DNA of 64,000 nt, taken from NCBI RefSeq assembly GCF_032854445.1, contig NC_088304.1, forward strand, positions 34,641,551 through 34,705,550. Reading direction: 5' to 3'. The notes beneath the pieces are model-generated. The model did no database searches, was not told where the DNA came from, and was given only the letters and a program-made list of their open reading frames with translations. Source of the stretch: Liolophura sinensis (taxonomy: Eukaryota > Mollusca > Polyplacophora > Chitonida > Chitonidae). The position numbers and the translations under genes are program-made. Shown piece by piece: positions 1 through 11,567 of the stretch (within the stretch, counting starts at the first letter, position 1; each line of letters opens with the position of its first letter).

Positions 1-1555
1 ATACGAATGACGGAACGTCCTCAATAACCCCGAAATAATTTTCATACTTGTTTCCAGATAACCAGCTCACGTGGTTCCTCCATCCATAGTAATGTTAACA
101 TTGTTAATAAATGTGTACATCAATAGCTCATGGACATTACCATGTGGGTTTTTGATCTTAATGTATCTCGTGTAAAATATCAAATGTTTTTAAGCTAGAG
201 CCTAGGGGTTATATTAGGTGGAAAGGTGGCTTAGAAACCCCACATCGAAGATCTCGTTAGTACGTACATGACAAAAGGATATCAATCTATTAAAATGAAC
301 ATCGTCACATTGTTCAGCATGGGGTGTTGATAAGGAACCCATGTTAATGTTACAGGGTGCTGAGATCACTGCCGATGCTAGGCCTCCTGGGAGGTGCCCC
401 GGTTTGACGTGTCATTTTCACGCCCTACCACCAAAGAAAAAAAAAATCCCATTCACTGGGCGTGGTGACAATCTGCTAAAGCTACACCCAGGTGTCTGCC
501 CCAGCAGGTCCTTTGTCCCACTGTCTCCAACTTGAATGCTGATTAAACCGGATGTTCCAGTCATATTAAAATACGTATGTTATTATAAACGTGTTCCCGT
601 TGCTTTTAGTATTGAAAGCTTAAACGTTAGCTGGGATGTATATATCTTTATATTCGTCACAGATGTTATAGCTGGGTATACTCAGTCCTACGGTGCAATC
701 ATTATGGGAATTTGCCTGTTCAGATTTGCAGTTACCGTTATTGCATAGGAAAATATCTATTTTTGAATCGCTCTCAGCGATTTTGTATCCGTTGGATTTG
801 TATAATTTTCAGCTTTCCAGATAGTCTGAGTATTTCTGCAGAGCTTTCGTGACGTTATTTTGTACAACTAGGCCTTACTTGTCGCTAGCGAAGTGGCAAA
901 AAGTGACCATTTCCTCAGTGCTTTAACACTGGGTGGCCACTTTGTTATTAACGCGATAGGGTGGTCACGTGACCTCTAACTCCCGACCCGTCTTACAGAA
1001 TATCCCACTTATAGGCCCCTACGGTATCACAAATGAGTTGTTATTCTGATATCAGGCTTTAAACACTGGTGCAGCTTTAAAGTCTGCCAGAAGGCTAGAT
1101 CTTTTGTGCTAGACGAAGCACTGATAGGGCGTCGGTTTTTACTGCAACACGTGGGAATCTAGGCTCACTAATGGCATTGGGTAACTTCAATTGGTCTCAT
1201 TCTTCTCCTTTGTTATGTGCCATCCTAAACACACTATGACAACGCTGTTCTGTACGGGTCTCGTGTCTTTTTGAACGAGTTCCCAGTCATTGAGGTGGAA
1301 ATGGATCGGCTGACCATTACTATTGAAAGCATAGTCATTAGCACTATGTAGAGTTAAGTCTTATAGTGTGTTCCAAGTGTGACGATATAATACCCAGTCA
1401 TTGGTAATGTTCCATTTTCAACCTACCATCGAAGAAAGCCGACGTTTTAATTTGACAAAGGCTTTCAGACCATACTTTCCTGTAGTTCTGTATATTTGTT
1501 ATACAACAGCTCTCGTATGACTTGCAGCATTTACCTGTCAGCCTTCATTTGAAAA
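1..1555. other. Non-coding stretch, nothing recognised
   Basis: I see no convincing exon, RNA gene or repeat family here. Open frames are short and lack splice-site support or recognisable domains. Confidence 0.5.
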
Positions 1556-1558
1556 TAG

Positions 1559-1647
1559 ATCTGCCAGCAACCTGCAGATGGTCGTTGATTTCTCCACGGG
1601 CTCTGCCCGGTTTCCTCTCACCATAATGCTGGCCGCCGTCGTACAGG
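1559..1647 (+). mobile_element. SINE family A, truncated copy
   Basis: Matches the central part of family A, from the CTGCCAGCAACCTGC segment to GGCCGCCGTCGTA. Both the tRNA-like head and the A-rich tail are missing. Recognised by comparison with the full copies at 34021-34282 and 63036-63303. Confidence 0.75.
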
Positions 1648-1904
1648 GCCTATGAGAGAAGCACGTTCTCTGGAGTTCCGCTTGGGGGCGCTCGCGCATA
1701 TACCGACATTTCGTGTTAAATTACATGTTTAGCCCTCTGCTTGTGTGTGTTACGTTGCACGTGGTAACAGACTGCGTGTGACAGGTGTAAACCCCCAGGT
1801 CAGATTGCCGAATCCAGGCCAGATCTGCTCTGGGTTTTCACCAGTAAGCCAGACAGTCACCACGCCTTACGCTTGTTGTGGGCCGAGCGGTCAGGACGTG
1901 TTTT

Positions 1905-1947
1905 ACCAAGATCACAGCCAGTCTTTGTTGATACATTTCACCCAGGT
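1905..1947 (+). repeat. 43-bp duplicated exon-like segment, copy 1
   Basis: This segment recurs at 4599-4641 with one mismatch. In one frame it reads DHSQSLLIHFTQ and ends in CAG followed by GTAGG, which resembles an exon end with a splice donor. The flanks outside the 43 bp do not match between copies. It may be a duplicated exon or part of an unrecognised repeat. Confidence 0.45.
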
Positions 1948-2129
1948 AGGAATCTAACACTTGTGGTCTCAGAACATTTCCCTAAACTGATTTATGTAAT
2001 TTTTGTTACATATGTACTTCACTGACTTTGCCATATACGACATATTTAGCCAAGTATCTCGGCTGTGATCTTTTGATGGGGGTTAGGCATATATCACAGC
2101 CCAGGAGTCGTCCAGGTTAAAATAGTGGT

Positions 2130-2256
2130 AGTGTCGTGGGTTTCCCCCGGGCTGTGCCCGGTTTCCACTCACCATAATGCTGGCCGTCGTCGTATAAGTG
2201 AAATATTCTTGAGTACGGCGTAAAACACCAATCAAATAAATAAATAAATAAATAAA
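2130..2256 (+). mobile_element. SINE family A, 5'-truncated copy
   Basis: Begins at the GTCGTGGGTTTCCCCCGGG segment and runs through the GAAATATTCTTGAGTACGG core into an AAAT-repeat tail. The tRNA-like head is absent, as expected for a 5'-truncated retroposed copy. Confidence 0.85.
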
Positions 2257-2543
2257 ATAGTGGTGTGGTAAAACGGCCTAGCGCTGAGAAACTACGCGCA
2301 ACAAAAATCCTTGCAAAATGTACCAATACATGCATTAACACGACAAAACCCCAATGAATTATGTTCACCGAGTCATCCTCTGTTTCTCTGCCAAATTTTC
2401 CCACATTCTGTAACCTGCTCCCTGCGCTTGCGCATCCGTGGTTGACCTTTCATCAAGTTACTGTCTTTTGATCAGCTGAGTGTCAGTTCTGACAGGCACA
2501 AAAAGCCATGTGACTGAGGAGACGCGAATTTGACAGAAGGCTA

Positions 2544-3116
2544 TTGCGCAAAATGACGGAGCCTACAGTTTATGCAAACTTTCAGATCAAATTCGCAGTG
2601 AAAAAGGGGGGTTACCTTCGACATCCATTCCATTCAAAATTGGGTACCAAAGGAATTACGGTGCGTGAAGGCCGCGATAGTTTTTGGCCGAAGGATGTTG
2701 CATGTACGCCAGAAACAACATGGAGGACAATCCATGTGCCCTGACTGTTAAAATTTGCTGTTGAAAGCAACAGTTGGCAAGTCGTCAGAGTGTCAACTTG
2801 AATTAAAAAGAAAGACAACCAGTACGTTGTCGACGCCAGCGAAGAGCCTCTACATGCGGAAAAGAAGAAAAGTGATGCGGCACGTAAAAGAAAAAAGTTG
2901 GGCGTGTATAAATTATAATTGATAAAATCCATTATGAAGTGATTGAAGACATAGATAATGCTGCTGCGCATGTGCGCGTCGCTGACCCAGATTTTAAAAA
3001 CATCCCAGTGGGTGACGACCTGCCACAGGAGAATGGGGATGTAAATGCGAGCTTTCAGAAATGGCGTGCTTTATGTGTATTCAGGACGAATCTAAAGCGC
3101 ATGCATCGGAACTGAA
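2544..3116 (+). pseudogene. Decayed coding stretch of unknown origin
   Basis: Several coding-like frames lie end to end but are broken by shifts and stops. One begins at 2552 (MTEPTVYANF) and ends near 2744. A second, around 2810-2910, is Lys/Arg-rich (DASEEPLHAEKKK, ARKRKK). A third, about 2921-3116, is open for roughly 65 codons (EVIEDIDNAAAHVRV). This looks like an old pseudogene or transposon coding relic. I recognise no family, and a set of unjoined exons is also possible. Confidence 0.3.
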
Positions 3117-3118
3117 CG

Positions 3119-3150
3119 GGGTGGGGGGTTGGGGTGGGGTGGGGTGGGAG
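3119..3150 (+). repeat. G-rich run
   Basis: Successive GGGG blocks separated by T or TT, enough to form a G-quadruplex on the + strand. No adjacent gene start is apparent. Confidence 0.6.
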
Positions 3151-4598
3151 TAGCTCTTTGTAAACATTATACCGAAATCGGGCGCAGACAACTCAGTATA
3201 CATAAGCCACCCTTAGATCGAGGTCTCGGGCTAAGGATGTATTATGCACACCTTTTTAAGTAATTTAAGTTATTACTTCTGTTAACCATTCAGGAGTTTG
3301 CGTGGTTAGCCACCCAGGATTTAGTGGGAGATACATCCAGGATTTAGTGAGAGATACACACATTCTAAAACGATTGGCTAAATAGATCTCAGGAATTTAC
3401 ACTAAGAAACAGCTGAGTTTCTCCCATCAACCTGTTTACAGTGAAAATATTTGGTTAGCTGTGTTAGTTTGGGGTAAACTTCCACATTGAAGCTATTACC
3501 CCATTAAAGTTTACTAGTTCTAAAAAGTGACCACTGTTATTAACGTAATCGGGAAAAGAAGGATTATATGTATCAACGTCTAGCTTCTGTCTGTGTTTAA
3601 CTAGATAGGCCATCCCCCAAAGCAGATAGTTCATCTTACATTGGTTAAGACATGGTCAAGCCTAATTCCTTTGTTTGAGCTGACCATGCCAGCCTCCAGT
3701 ACCTACAGGCATGTGTATTGCCTCAGTGTATCTAAGCTAGGTGGCAGCACATCTGGTATGGATTAACTTCTCTTTGGCATCTAATGCCCTTGATGACCCC
3801 TGCTGGTTAATCCCATCCTAGCACCCCAGCCTCTATCAGGTGGCTAAATAAGATGGCTGCACCAGCAGTACACACTCCAAATGAAAACAAACTTAGTACA
3901 ACAGCAACTGCTTGTAACTGTTCTTGTGTTGAGTTATGCATCAGTGAATTGCCCCAGTGAATGGCCTAACATAACACAATCCTCAGAAATTATATATCAC
4001 TGGAACTTATCACACCTTTGGAGATTTTTTTGAGTCATGTGCACACGTTCTCTATGGCCAGTCAGTAAGCATTTGTTGTTATTGTTGATATATATATAGA
4101 GAGAGAGATTTATAGATCTGTAGATCTGATTATTATTGCATACATTAGTCTACACTCTTGATTAGTCACGTGTGTGTTAAATGATCGAAAGAGTAATTTA
4201 GGAATGTTATGTTTTGGTTGGAGGTGAAGGTCAGCTGGCATAGACTAGCATGCCTTGTTATATATGAGATATGACCTGGCACCATGAAATGCATTTGTAC
4301 CCCATCATGTGGATACACTAGGCCATCTAAATTTCTAATGTGAACCTGGCCCTTTGTAAGTCTCGCAACGTACTCGACATTATGTTTACATGCCTCTCTT
4401 AAACAGGATACCGGTAACCCTATGACCTTTGGCCTTTCTAGTATTGACTATACTACAATCATTGTTAGCATGATGTCACTTGGTTTCTAGATGCCACGCT
4501 TAAACGTTACATGCATTATGGCTTGACTATCAGACTAACCTCTCAACTCCAACCTGCCTTGAACTACATGTATGTGTACAGGTCGCTGTGTATACAAG
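3151..4598. other. Non-coding stretch
   Basis: I see only a short doubled CCAGGATTTAGTG segment near 3315-3355 and a TA/GA microsatellite near 4087-4110. No exon or RNA gene is supported. Confidence 0.45.
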
Positions 4599-4641
4599 AC
4601 CAAGATCACAGCCAGTCTTTGTTGATATATTTCACCCAGGT
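4599..4641 (+). repeat. 43-bp duplicated exon-like segment, copy 2
   Basis: Differs from 1905-1947 by one base. Here the frame stays open beyond the segment and reads on through QINDGFHMDACP to a stop at 4711. The second copy thus has a longer coding-like context, but no function is recognised. Confidence 0.45.
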
Positions 4642-4894
4642 GCTGTACCGTCAGATCAACGACGGCTTCCACATGGACGCCTGTCCACTTAGCCTGAGGA
4701 GAACATTATAAAGAATCTAGCCTACACATACGTCTCACAAAATAACGGCTTTCTAGATTATCCTAATAAAATTTCTATCTGAACTGGGTTGTTGATGCAC
4801 TATAGATGTCTCCACTCTCAGTTAATACCTTGTAATTTGTTTCTTTTGGGTATAATTTTGTTCTTTTGCTTTTTATACAGTGTAACTATACTCA

Positions 4895-5030
4895 CATCCG
4901 CGGAGGTTACCAAGGTAACAAAAAGCTGTGACTTCACTTCTGGCAATAACAAATCAAAACAGTGATCAGGTAAGGATTTTTTGATACATTGTAGAAGAAA
5001 GTGAAAGCTGTATGTGATGTTATGGTTCGG
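4895..5030 (+). mobile_element. Inverted-repeat element family F, half copy
   Basis: Shares the segment GTGACTTCACTTCTGGCAA and the downstream TTGATACATTGTAGAAGAAA with the left arm of the element at 5706-6105. Only one arm is present. Confidence 0.55.
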
Positions 5031-5653
5031 TACCACGTAAATGTTAGGGTATATATATTTTGAGGGTTAAAAATTGAGAAATTGAGGCCAATGTAGCCTG
5101 TAGAAAATAGGTATGAATTCACGTCATTATTGTGATCGTTATATACGATGGCTCACCAATCTGACATCCCGCCCTCTTGTCAGTCAATCTCCTAGAACCT
5201 ATTCTACTTGATTTTTCAATTTTCATTTATACAGGTTTTTGGTAATTGTAAGATCACCAAAACTTTTACGATGTATATAGAGCGACTTAAGTTGTTTTTA
5301 TCCAATTATTCTCAAACAAATGCATTACACAATTACCTACTGGTATTCTGTTTCATGCAAAATGACTAAAAAACAAAAATTAGGTCGATAGTGTGTTTAA
5401 AATAGGCCTGCATGTGCACAACAACGATAAACAAACGTTTTCGCAGAAAATAAATTTAACCCTCTTTTATATTCCTGAGTGGGCTCCCAGATACAGCCCA
5501 GAAAGATTTATTTTCGCCCTGAGCCATATAGTGCTTGGCGTAAGTACCAGATGAATACAAAAAACTTTGGTCACACATGCACAATACGTGCAGTTGAAGT
5601 CCTCCAAACTGAAAATTGCTGGGACACGAATTTGCCCCAGGGATCTGCCCCAG

Positions 5654-5695
5654 AATGAATAAATGAATGGTTGGAGTTTAACGTCGTACTTCAGG
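5654..5695 (-). mobile_element. SINE family B, short tail fragment
   Basis: On the minus strand this reads the end of family B (AAGTACGACGTTAAACTCCA) followed by a degraded tail. It is a remnant of about 40 bp. Confidence 0.5.
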
Positions 5696-5705
5696 AATGA
5701 ATTTG

Positions 5706-6105
5706 CCCATTACTACCCAAGGTGACAAAATGCTAAGACTTCACTTCCAGCAACAAGAAAACAATAGTGGTCATTCTAGGTTATTTTTTTGATATGTTGT
5801 ACATAAAAGTGAAATCTGCATGTGGTGGTATTTTACTTTCTTACTATTGCTGCCACATGAAAGGGCAAATTCACTACATAAATAATAAGCCGTAAATCGA
5901 GCGAAGGGCGCTGCCCATGCGCTTTGAGTATGACCGTTGTGATATCCCCACTTGAGACTCCCCCCCACCACCAACCTCAAAAATAAATATTTATAAATTT
6001 CGAGTGGTACTATGCCATACATTCACATGCAGCTTGCATTTTCTCTACAACGTATCAAAGTATCAGCCTAGTGAAGTCATAATATTTTGCTATCTTAGTA
6101 ACCTC
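5706..6105. mobile_element. Inverted-repeat element family F (MITE-like)
   Basis: The left arm (TTACTACCCAAGGTGACAAA, then GATATGTTGTACAT, then TCTGCATGTGG) is matched in reverse by the right arm ending near 6105. Arms are about 120 bp around a short centre, giving a foldback element of about 400 bp. Related sequence lies at 4895-5030 and 16785-17095. No transposase is encoded. Confidence 0.55.
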
Positions 6106-6109
6106 CTAG

Positions 6110-7159
6110 GGGTGGTAATAACACCGGGCAAACAATTTTCTGTTCTGCCTAAAACAAACCAAATTCTGAAATATTATAACTAGTTGCAAAATAGCGGTGC
6201 AAAAATTTACAGGGTATCAAGAACCTAAAATGTCTCTGTGGCATTATCCAACCATCAGTCCGTCACACTTCAGTTCGGAGGCAAATCTTGGAACCCAATT
6301 TCTCGAAATACTCGCCTGTAACTTCAACCCTGCTGTGCACGGAATCTCTGCTTGTGGTGTCTTGTATTGTCATTTATGTGAAACGCCGGCTTTATTGTAG
6401 GACAAACCCACTTGAAATAAAGCTCAGTTCACACGGCCTGTTACAATGCAGCGGCAGTGTGCTTTATACCTTTCTTCACTGTCGTAAGTACTCATTTGAT
6501 CCATCGCGTTACACTGTTAACTGAACTGACAAAAAAATTGCCTTCTGTGTAAGTTAACGATTTTTTTTGTTATAGCTCCTTGGTGTACTCCAGGCGATAC
6601 TTTCTGTGTATTTCTATACCTCTACGAGACCGACAAGTCGATATGTAAATGTGCACAGGTTATTGATCTTGTATTGAAGGTTAACGTGTCATAACGGCGA
6701 AGGCAACCTTCAACATTAGGCTTAGGTATTGCGCCGATTTGGTGGATAGATCTCCCGATTGACAGGTGGTGTACCTTCAAGATTCTGTTGATCTCTTGTT
6801 TTATTTTGGCGTTTTTTCACATGTCAAAGTGGTTTCCGTTGTGTTTAATTCGTTTCTCGTGTTTTTTTTATTTATTGCTTGGTGTTTACCTCCAATTTTT
6901 CGTTCTTGCCTGCATCGTGTTTCTGGGTAGAGGAAACCGGACTTGAGGGAGTGAATCACAGACTGCATTAAGCTATGATGAACAGATGTATGGGGCGTGT
7001 TGGTTGTGCTGGTCTGCTTCATGCTCTTGATAGTGGGCTGCATTTTTTGCTCACCATTACGAAGTATGACGAGGTAGTGTGTGAGTGGAGGACCGTGGCG
7101 TCAATGTCTGAGAAAACTTTTTGGGTTAAAGTCATCTATTCAGCTAAATGAACTCCCTA
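6110..7159. other. Non-coding stretch
   Basis: The first 170 bases match sequence at 16900-17095, so the family F repeat may extend that far. I see nothing recognisable in the rest. Confidence 0.4.
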
Positions 7160-7517
7160 CCGGCCCTGATAGCAGTTAGAATGTTAGGGCGCTTGCTTGA
7201 GGAGCGGTAGATCGAGGGTCAATCCCTCGAGTCCTAGGATCAAGTCCCAGGAAGTTGTAACTTCTTCGCTTGGCGTTCAGCATGAAGGGGATAGTGCAAC
7301 AAATGGTTGACCCTATCAGTACAATGGCTCGCGCGGGGCGGCATACTTGCCTTCGGAAAGGCGTCTTAATGAAGCAGCACTAGATAGAAGAGCGGTGGAA
7401 ATCCGTCCTGTAACAATGAGGTACATTACATACACTCTAAGTATTCCCTCGTCGTCATATGACTGACAAATGGTTAAATACGACGTTAAACCCCAACCAC
7501 TCACTCACTCACTCACT
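7160..7517 (+). mobile_element. SINE family B, near full length
   Basis: The diverged tRNA-like head carries a B-box-like GGGTCAATCC. It is followed by the family body (GAAGTTGTAACTTC, GGCGTTCAGCATG, GGGGCGGCATACTTGCC, CGTCGTCATATGACTG) and an ACTC-repeat tail. The tail type separates this family from the AAAT-tailed family A. Confidence 0.85.
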
Positions 7518-7759
7518 ACATAAAGTCGAAAAGTAAAGCTTTTTTGGCTTGTGCTCAGTTTGACGATGATGCTCTGAAGGTCTAGACATCTTAATTCTGA
7601 GATTATGTATGCATTTGTTTTAAAAAGCTTTCAGGTGTTAAACTTTACCAAGTTTTATACCCGTTGCCTCAGAGCAATGTGTTGTGTTTGGGCCAGACTT
7701 AGTCTCACAGTTTTTACTACATCTTCATGAAACCTAATGAACATTATGAATGTACTTTG

Positions 7760-7905
7760 ATTTATTTATGTATTTATTTTATTGGTGTTTTACGCCGTAG
7801 TTAAGAATATTTCAGCATTATGGTGGGAGGAAACAGGGCAGAGCCCGGGGGAAAGCCACGACCATCCGTAAGATTTTTTCAGACCTTCCCATATACGGCC
7901 GAAGA
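7760..7905 (-). mobile_element. SINE family A, minus-strand truncated copy
   Basis: Reads in reverse from a TTTA-rich tail through TTGGTGTTTTACGCCGTA and the CATTATGGTGGGAGG core to CGGCCG. The tRNA-like head is missing. It ends about 240 bp upstream of the glycosyltransferase coding sequence. Confidence 0.85.
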
Positions 7906-8145
7906 GGAAGAATGTACTTGAAAGATGCAGATCTAATAATTCTGAAAGGGTGTGTACCTTTTCTTGAAATTAAGCTAGAACAAGCTGATTTCATTTTTAA
8001 ACACATAGTGAAGTTTTATGCTTGGGTCACGAATGGTGTTACGGTTCTTTCGCATTTCGTGTTACTGCTTCCTTAGTGTAATGACAACAGCGTTTGAGTA
8101 ATTCTAGCCATTTCGTTTTTTCTTTCAGTTTTGTCCTTGGACCAC

Positions 8146-9336
8146 ATGAATTTCACATTTCACTGGACATGCTGTGGCGTATCTTATGCGTACTTCTTGG
8201 TCGAAATGAAGTCAAAGGTGCTGTTCCGTGTTCTCAGACGACACAATTTCCTGACAGGAAAGATAAGACTGGTACTGTTTCGTATTTTTAGGCGACATAG
8301 ACTAAGGGGTTTCATTGGATTGTCTATCTTGGCGATCATTATTTTACTTTCCATAGTAAAACTCAAACACAAAGTAGGCGAAAACCAAAGCCTCTTGAAA
8401 TTCCAAGAAATGAACGGTCCCTTAGTGTTTAAGGTAAGTCAGCGATCTCAGTCGTGGGAGGTTTTCACGGAAGGCAACATCCGTCAAACAGGAGCTATTT
8501 TCCCGAGGAACTCGAAACCACCAATAACCACCAGGTCTCCTTATTTGATTCCCAACCAGAAGATTTGCTCAGGAATTCTTGCCTTAACTTATGTGATTGT
8601 AGTTCATTCTGCACCCAGAAATGTTGACAGGAGATTGAGCCTTCGTCGGACTTGGGCCAATCAGACCCTTTTCAAACACACCAAAAGTCGGACTGTGTTC
8701 CTTCTTGGGAGACCAGCAGACCACAGTCTCCAAAAAGGCATTTATGAAGAGAACAACAGGTTTGGTGACATCGTCCAAGGAACATTTACAGACGTCTACC
8801 AAAACTTAACATTAAAAGCAGTCCTGGGTTTGAGGTGGATCACGGAAAACTGCCGCCAGGCCAAATTTGTCATCAAAGCCGACGATGACGTGTTTATCAA
8901 CATCCCTGAGGCCATGGTTCACGTGTTCCCTATATTGGCCCAAAACCAAAGGGAGATAATCTGCCTGGTAGAGCCGCACGGGCCCATTGGCAGGTTACCT
9001 GGTCACAGATGGGCGGTATCGCATGAATACTTTAGCGGGCTTAGCGAATACCCAATGCCATTTTGCTACGGATTTGCTACATTTTATACGGTGCGAATGG
9101 CGATGGAATTGTTCGAGAGAGCTAAAATCACACCGTTCTACAAGATGGATGATGTTTATGTGTATGGAATCCTGGCCAGTCAGATAAAGGGCGTCACCTG
9201 GCGCAATGCCAGAGAAGTGTTCGTCAGAGGAGACTGGGAGCCCGCGTCCAATGTTTTCATCGTGTTCAGAACTGTTCTCGTGAGTTTGTTGCGTTCAGAC
9301 GAAGACATGCATCAGTTATGGAACCGTTTTCTCTGA
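8146..9336 (+). CDS. Beta-1,3-galactosyltransferase-like glycosyltransferase (GT31)
   Basis: A type II Golgi membrane enzyme that would transfer galactose or N-acetylhexosamine from a UDP-sugar onto a glycan in a beta-1,3 linkage. Counting from the in-frame Met at 8206 (376 residues), a short basic cytoplasmic tail precedes a signal anchor at about residues 36-53 (GFIGLSILAIIILLSIV). The family motif RRTWAN is at 147-152, the metal-binding KADDDVF has its Asp triad at 226-228, and the acidic DDVYVYG motif starts at 315. Two sequons (NQT, NLT) are visible. The lumenal domain is uninterrupted, and the length fits the family. The first ATG is 8146, but 8206 has a better initiation context. A pyrimidine tract and CAG end at 8128, so a further 5' exon is likely. 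The exact acceptor specificity cannot be told from sequence. Confidence 0.85.
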   Translation: MNFTFHWTCCGVSYAYFLVEMKSKVLFRVLRRHNFLTGKIRLVLFRIFRRHRLRGFIGLSILAIIILLSIVKLKHKVGENQSLLKFQEMNGPLVFKVSQRSQSWEVFTEGNIRQTGAIFPRNSKPPITTRSPYLIPNQKICSGILALTYVIVVHSAPRNVDRRLSLRRTWANQTLFKHTKSRTVFLLGRPADHSLQKGIYEENNRFGDIVQGTFTDVYQNLTLKAVLGLRWITENCRQAKFVIKADDDVFINIPEAMVHVFPILAQNQREIICLVEPHGPIGRLPGHRWAVSHEYFSGLSEYPMPFCYGFATFYTVRMAMELFERAKITPFYKMDDVYVYGILASQIKGVTWRNAREVFVRGDWEPASNVFIVFRTVLVSLLRSDEDMHQLWNRFL

Positions 9337-9649
9337 AATCAATATTCTAAATGCCCAAAAGCGCTTCACGACCACAAACCGATTTTGTATGGGTTTATAT
9401 GTATTGTTTCTATACCCTTTTTTGCTCTATGGCAGGATATTGTGTATAATACTGACATGAAGCATGTTTAAACATAAAGTGCTGTGGACAACACTTTATG
9501 ATATTACATATATTTTCCACGTTGTTTTGATGCTAACTGTAACTGCATATACGGGTAATTGTACCGGATGACGGCTTGAACTGTGTTCTGGACACTAGAG
9601 TTAACAGATTTCTGACACTAGAGCTAACCGGATTTACCATGAATAGTCT

Positions 9650-9842
9650 TCTGTTCTGCTGAATATTCTTCTGTTGGATATTTTTTTTTGTTCTGTTGGA
9701 TATTCTTCTGTTCTGATGAATATTCTGTGTTCTGTTGAATATTTTTCTTTTGAATCTTCTTCTGTTTTGTTGAATATTCTTCTGTTTTAATGAATAGTCT
9801 TCTCTTCTGTGTAATATTCTTCCGTTCTGTTGAATATTCTCA
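9650..9842 (+). repeat. Degenerate 20-bp tandem repeat in the 3' region
   Basis: About nine imperfect copies of a unit like TTCTGTTGAATATTC. It lies between the glycosyltransferase stop and the likely polyadenylation signal, so it may be transcribed in the 3' UTR. Confidence 0.7.
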
Positions 9843-9863
9843 TTATTCAGGAGGCTTGCACCG

Positions 9864-9869
9864 AATAAA
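9864..9869 (+). terminator. Candidate polyadenylation signal
   Basis: AATAAA about 530 bases downstream of the glycosyltransferase stop codon. No other exact signal was noticed closer to the stop. Confidence 0.4.
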
Positions 9870-11567
9870 CATTAAACAGTGTTTAGTATTTTCTGTTTAT
9901 TTCACCATCGAAACATCGCCAAATGCGTGTGATGTCAGTAAAACTTTCTAGGGTTGATCATGGATCATGGGTTGATCATTGGTAGTACACAACATTACCT
10001 TATCAATGACACCACAGTCAATACTGCCAATAGGTTCGCCTTATCGTCACGAATTCGGTGTAATGTCACTTTAACATGTAATGACACTTTTACAGCGCTG
10101 TCGTAACACTAGATCTAACGCATTTACCATGGTAACCTATCTCTTACGTATATATCGTCACTATAATTACACCAAGCGTAATTTGTGACATCTGGGTAAA
10201 ACAGTCCCAGAGAGTTAAACAGGAAACCAACAGCGTGTATTCACATTTATTTTGACAATCCTATGTTACGTGTTTGAGATACTTCCTTTTGCTTCCTCGC
10301 GACCTCCTGCTGCACACTGATAAATGTTGCAGACTGCACGCACTACTGCAGAGTAAGCATATGCATAATAGGCATATTTTTCATTCAGTAAATCTACCAG
10401 TTTATTGTATTTCCACGGCAGCGTTCGTTGTTGTTTTAGATAGGGTAGTGAGTGCATTCTGCTTTCTAGAGTTAAGTGTTTGTCTAGATATGTTTTGTAT
10501 CATAAACAGGAGATATTTTCATTGAGTTTTGACTGAGAAGTTTGCAGAATGTGGTAATGAATTTATTTTCTTGTAATTCATTGACTTGGCTAAGCATATT
10601 GATTGAATGACTGGGGTGGTACAGTGATTTGAATGGTACATAGCGCTGTTGTATCATAATGTTAAGTAACGTGCTTTGATTATATAAGGTAAGAGTTGTT
10701 CCCCCTGAATTGACATTTTTCTGGTTAATCGAATTTGATTAAGCTACACGTATTTTATTACTTTCGTTAGTATGCTAGAAAATTTGAATGCTTGTTTTAG
10801 TGGACGATCTTCATGTTACATACCTTCACAAGATATGCGATATAATGACAGTATTTTTTTGTGTGATTGGTATTTAATGTAATATAATGGAGAAATTTCG
10901 TTGTTTATTTACATACATACATAATTTTCTTGGTATAATTGACTATTGTTTGATCTAACTACTTATTATATAGTACTGATGCGTACAATGTGCATTTGAT
11001 TTAACTCCGTATCGCCGTTTTGATATACTGTATTTCTCCATTTTACAGAACTAATAACCAGCTGCCGAACTGATTAACGAACTCTCTGTCACGTCGCGCA
11101 CGCCGAATAAACTGTTCCTGAAATATTCTCTCCTGAAATATTGGGCATTCAATTGCCCTTCGATTCCATTTTATTACATACAACGCAATGCTTGGCTCTA
11201 TGCCAAGTGCACATTATCTAGGTCGTGAGATACCCCCATCACGAGAGAGAAAGCGTTTGACTTCTGGACGGGTCTATTGTAGTTCTATGGGTGGATAGAG
11301 GTTGTTGTTTACATTGAATAAGCAGACGACAAATATAAACAAAGAACAAAATGGCTATTTTTTCAGTCGGAGCGAACGTTTATTTCAAAGAAGAAAAGGA
11401 TCAGGTTACAGATAAATTTAAAGGCCATAGGGACGTTTTGAATGCTACATAATAAGAGATAATCAATGGTTTCACGAAAATTTTTTTTTTTTACATACGG
11501 ACCTGATAATTCTTCTGCGAGTCTTTCTTTCAGCGACCTCTCCTAATCGTCCAGTTGAACACAAATC
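9870..11567. other. AT-rich non-coding stretch
   Basis: No exon, RNA gene or repeat family is recognised. A pyrimidine-rich tract ending in CAG near 11533 could be a splice acceptor for the recombinase-like frame that follows. Confidence 0.4.

Noticed and set aside
2117-2404. Minus-strand frame of 95 codons
   Set aside because: Largely the reverse of a SINE family A copy and its tail.
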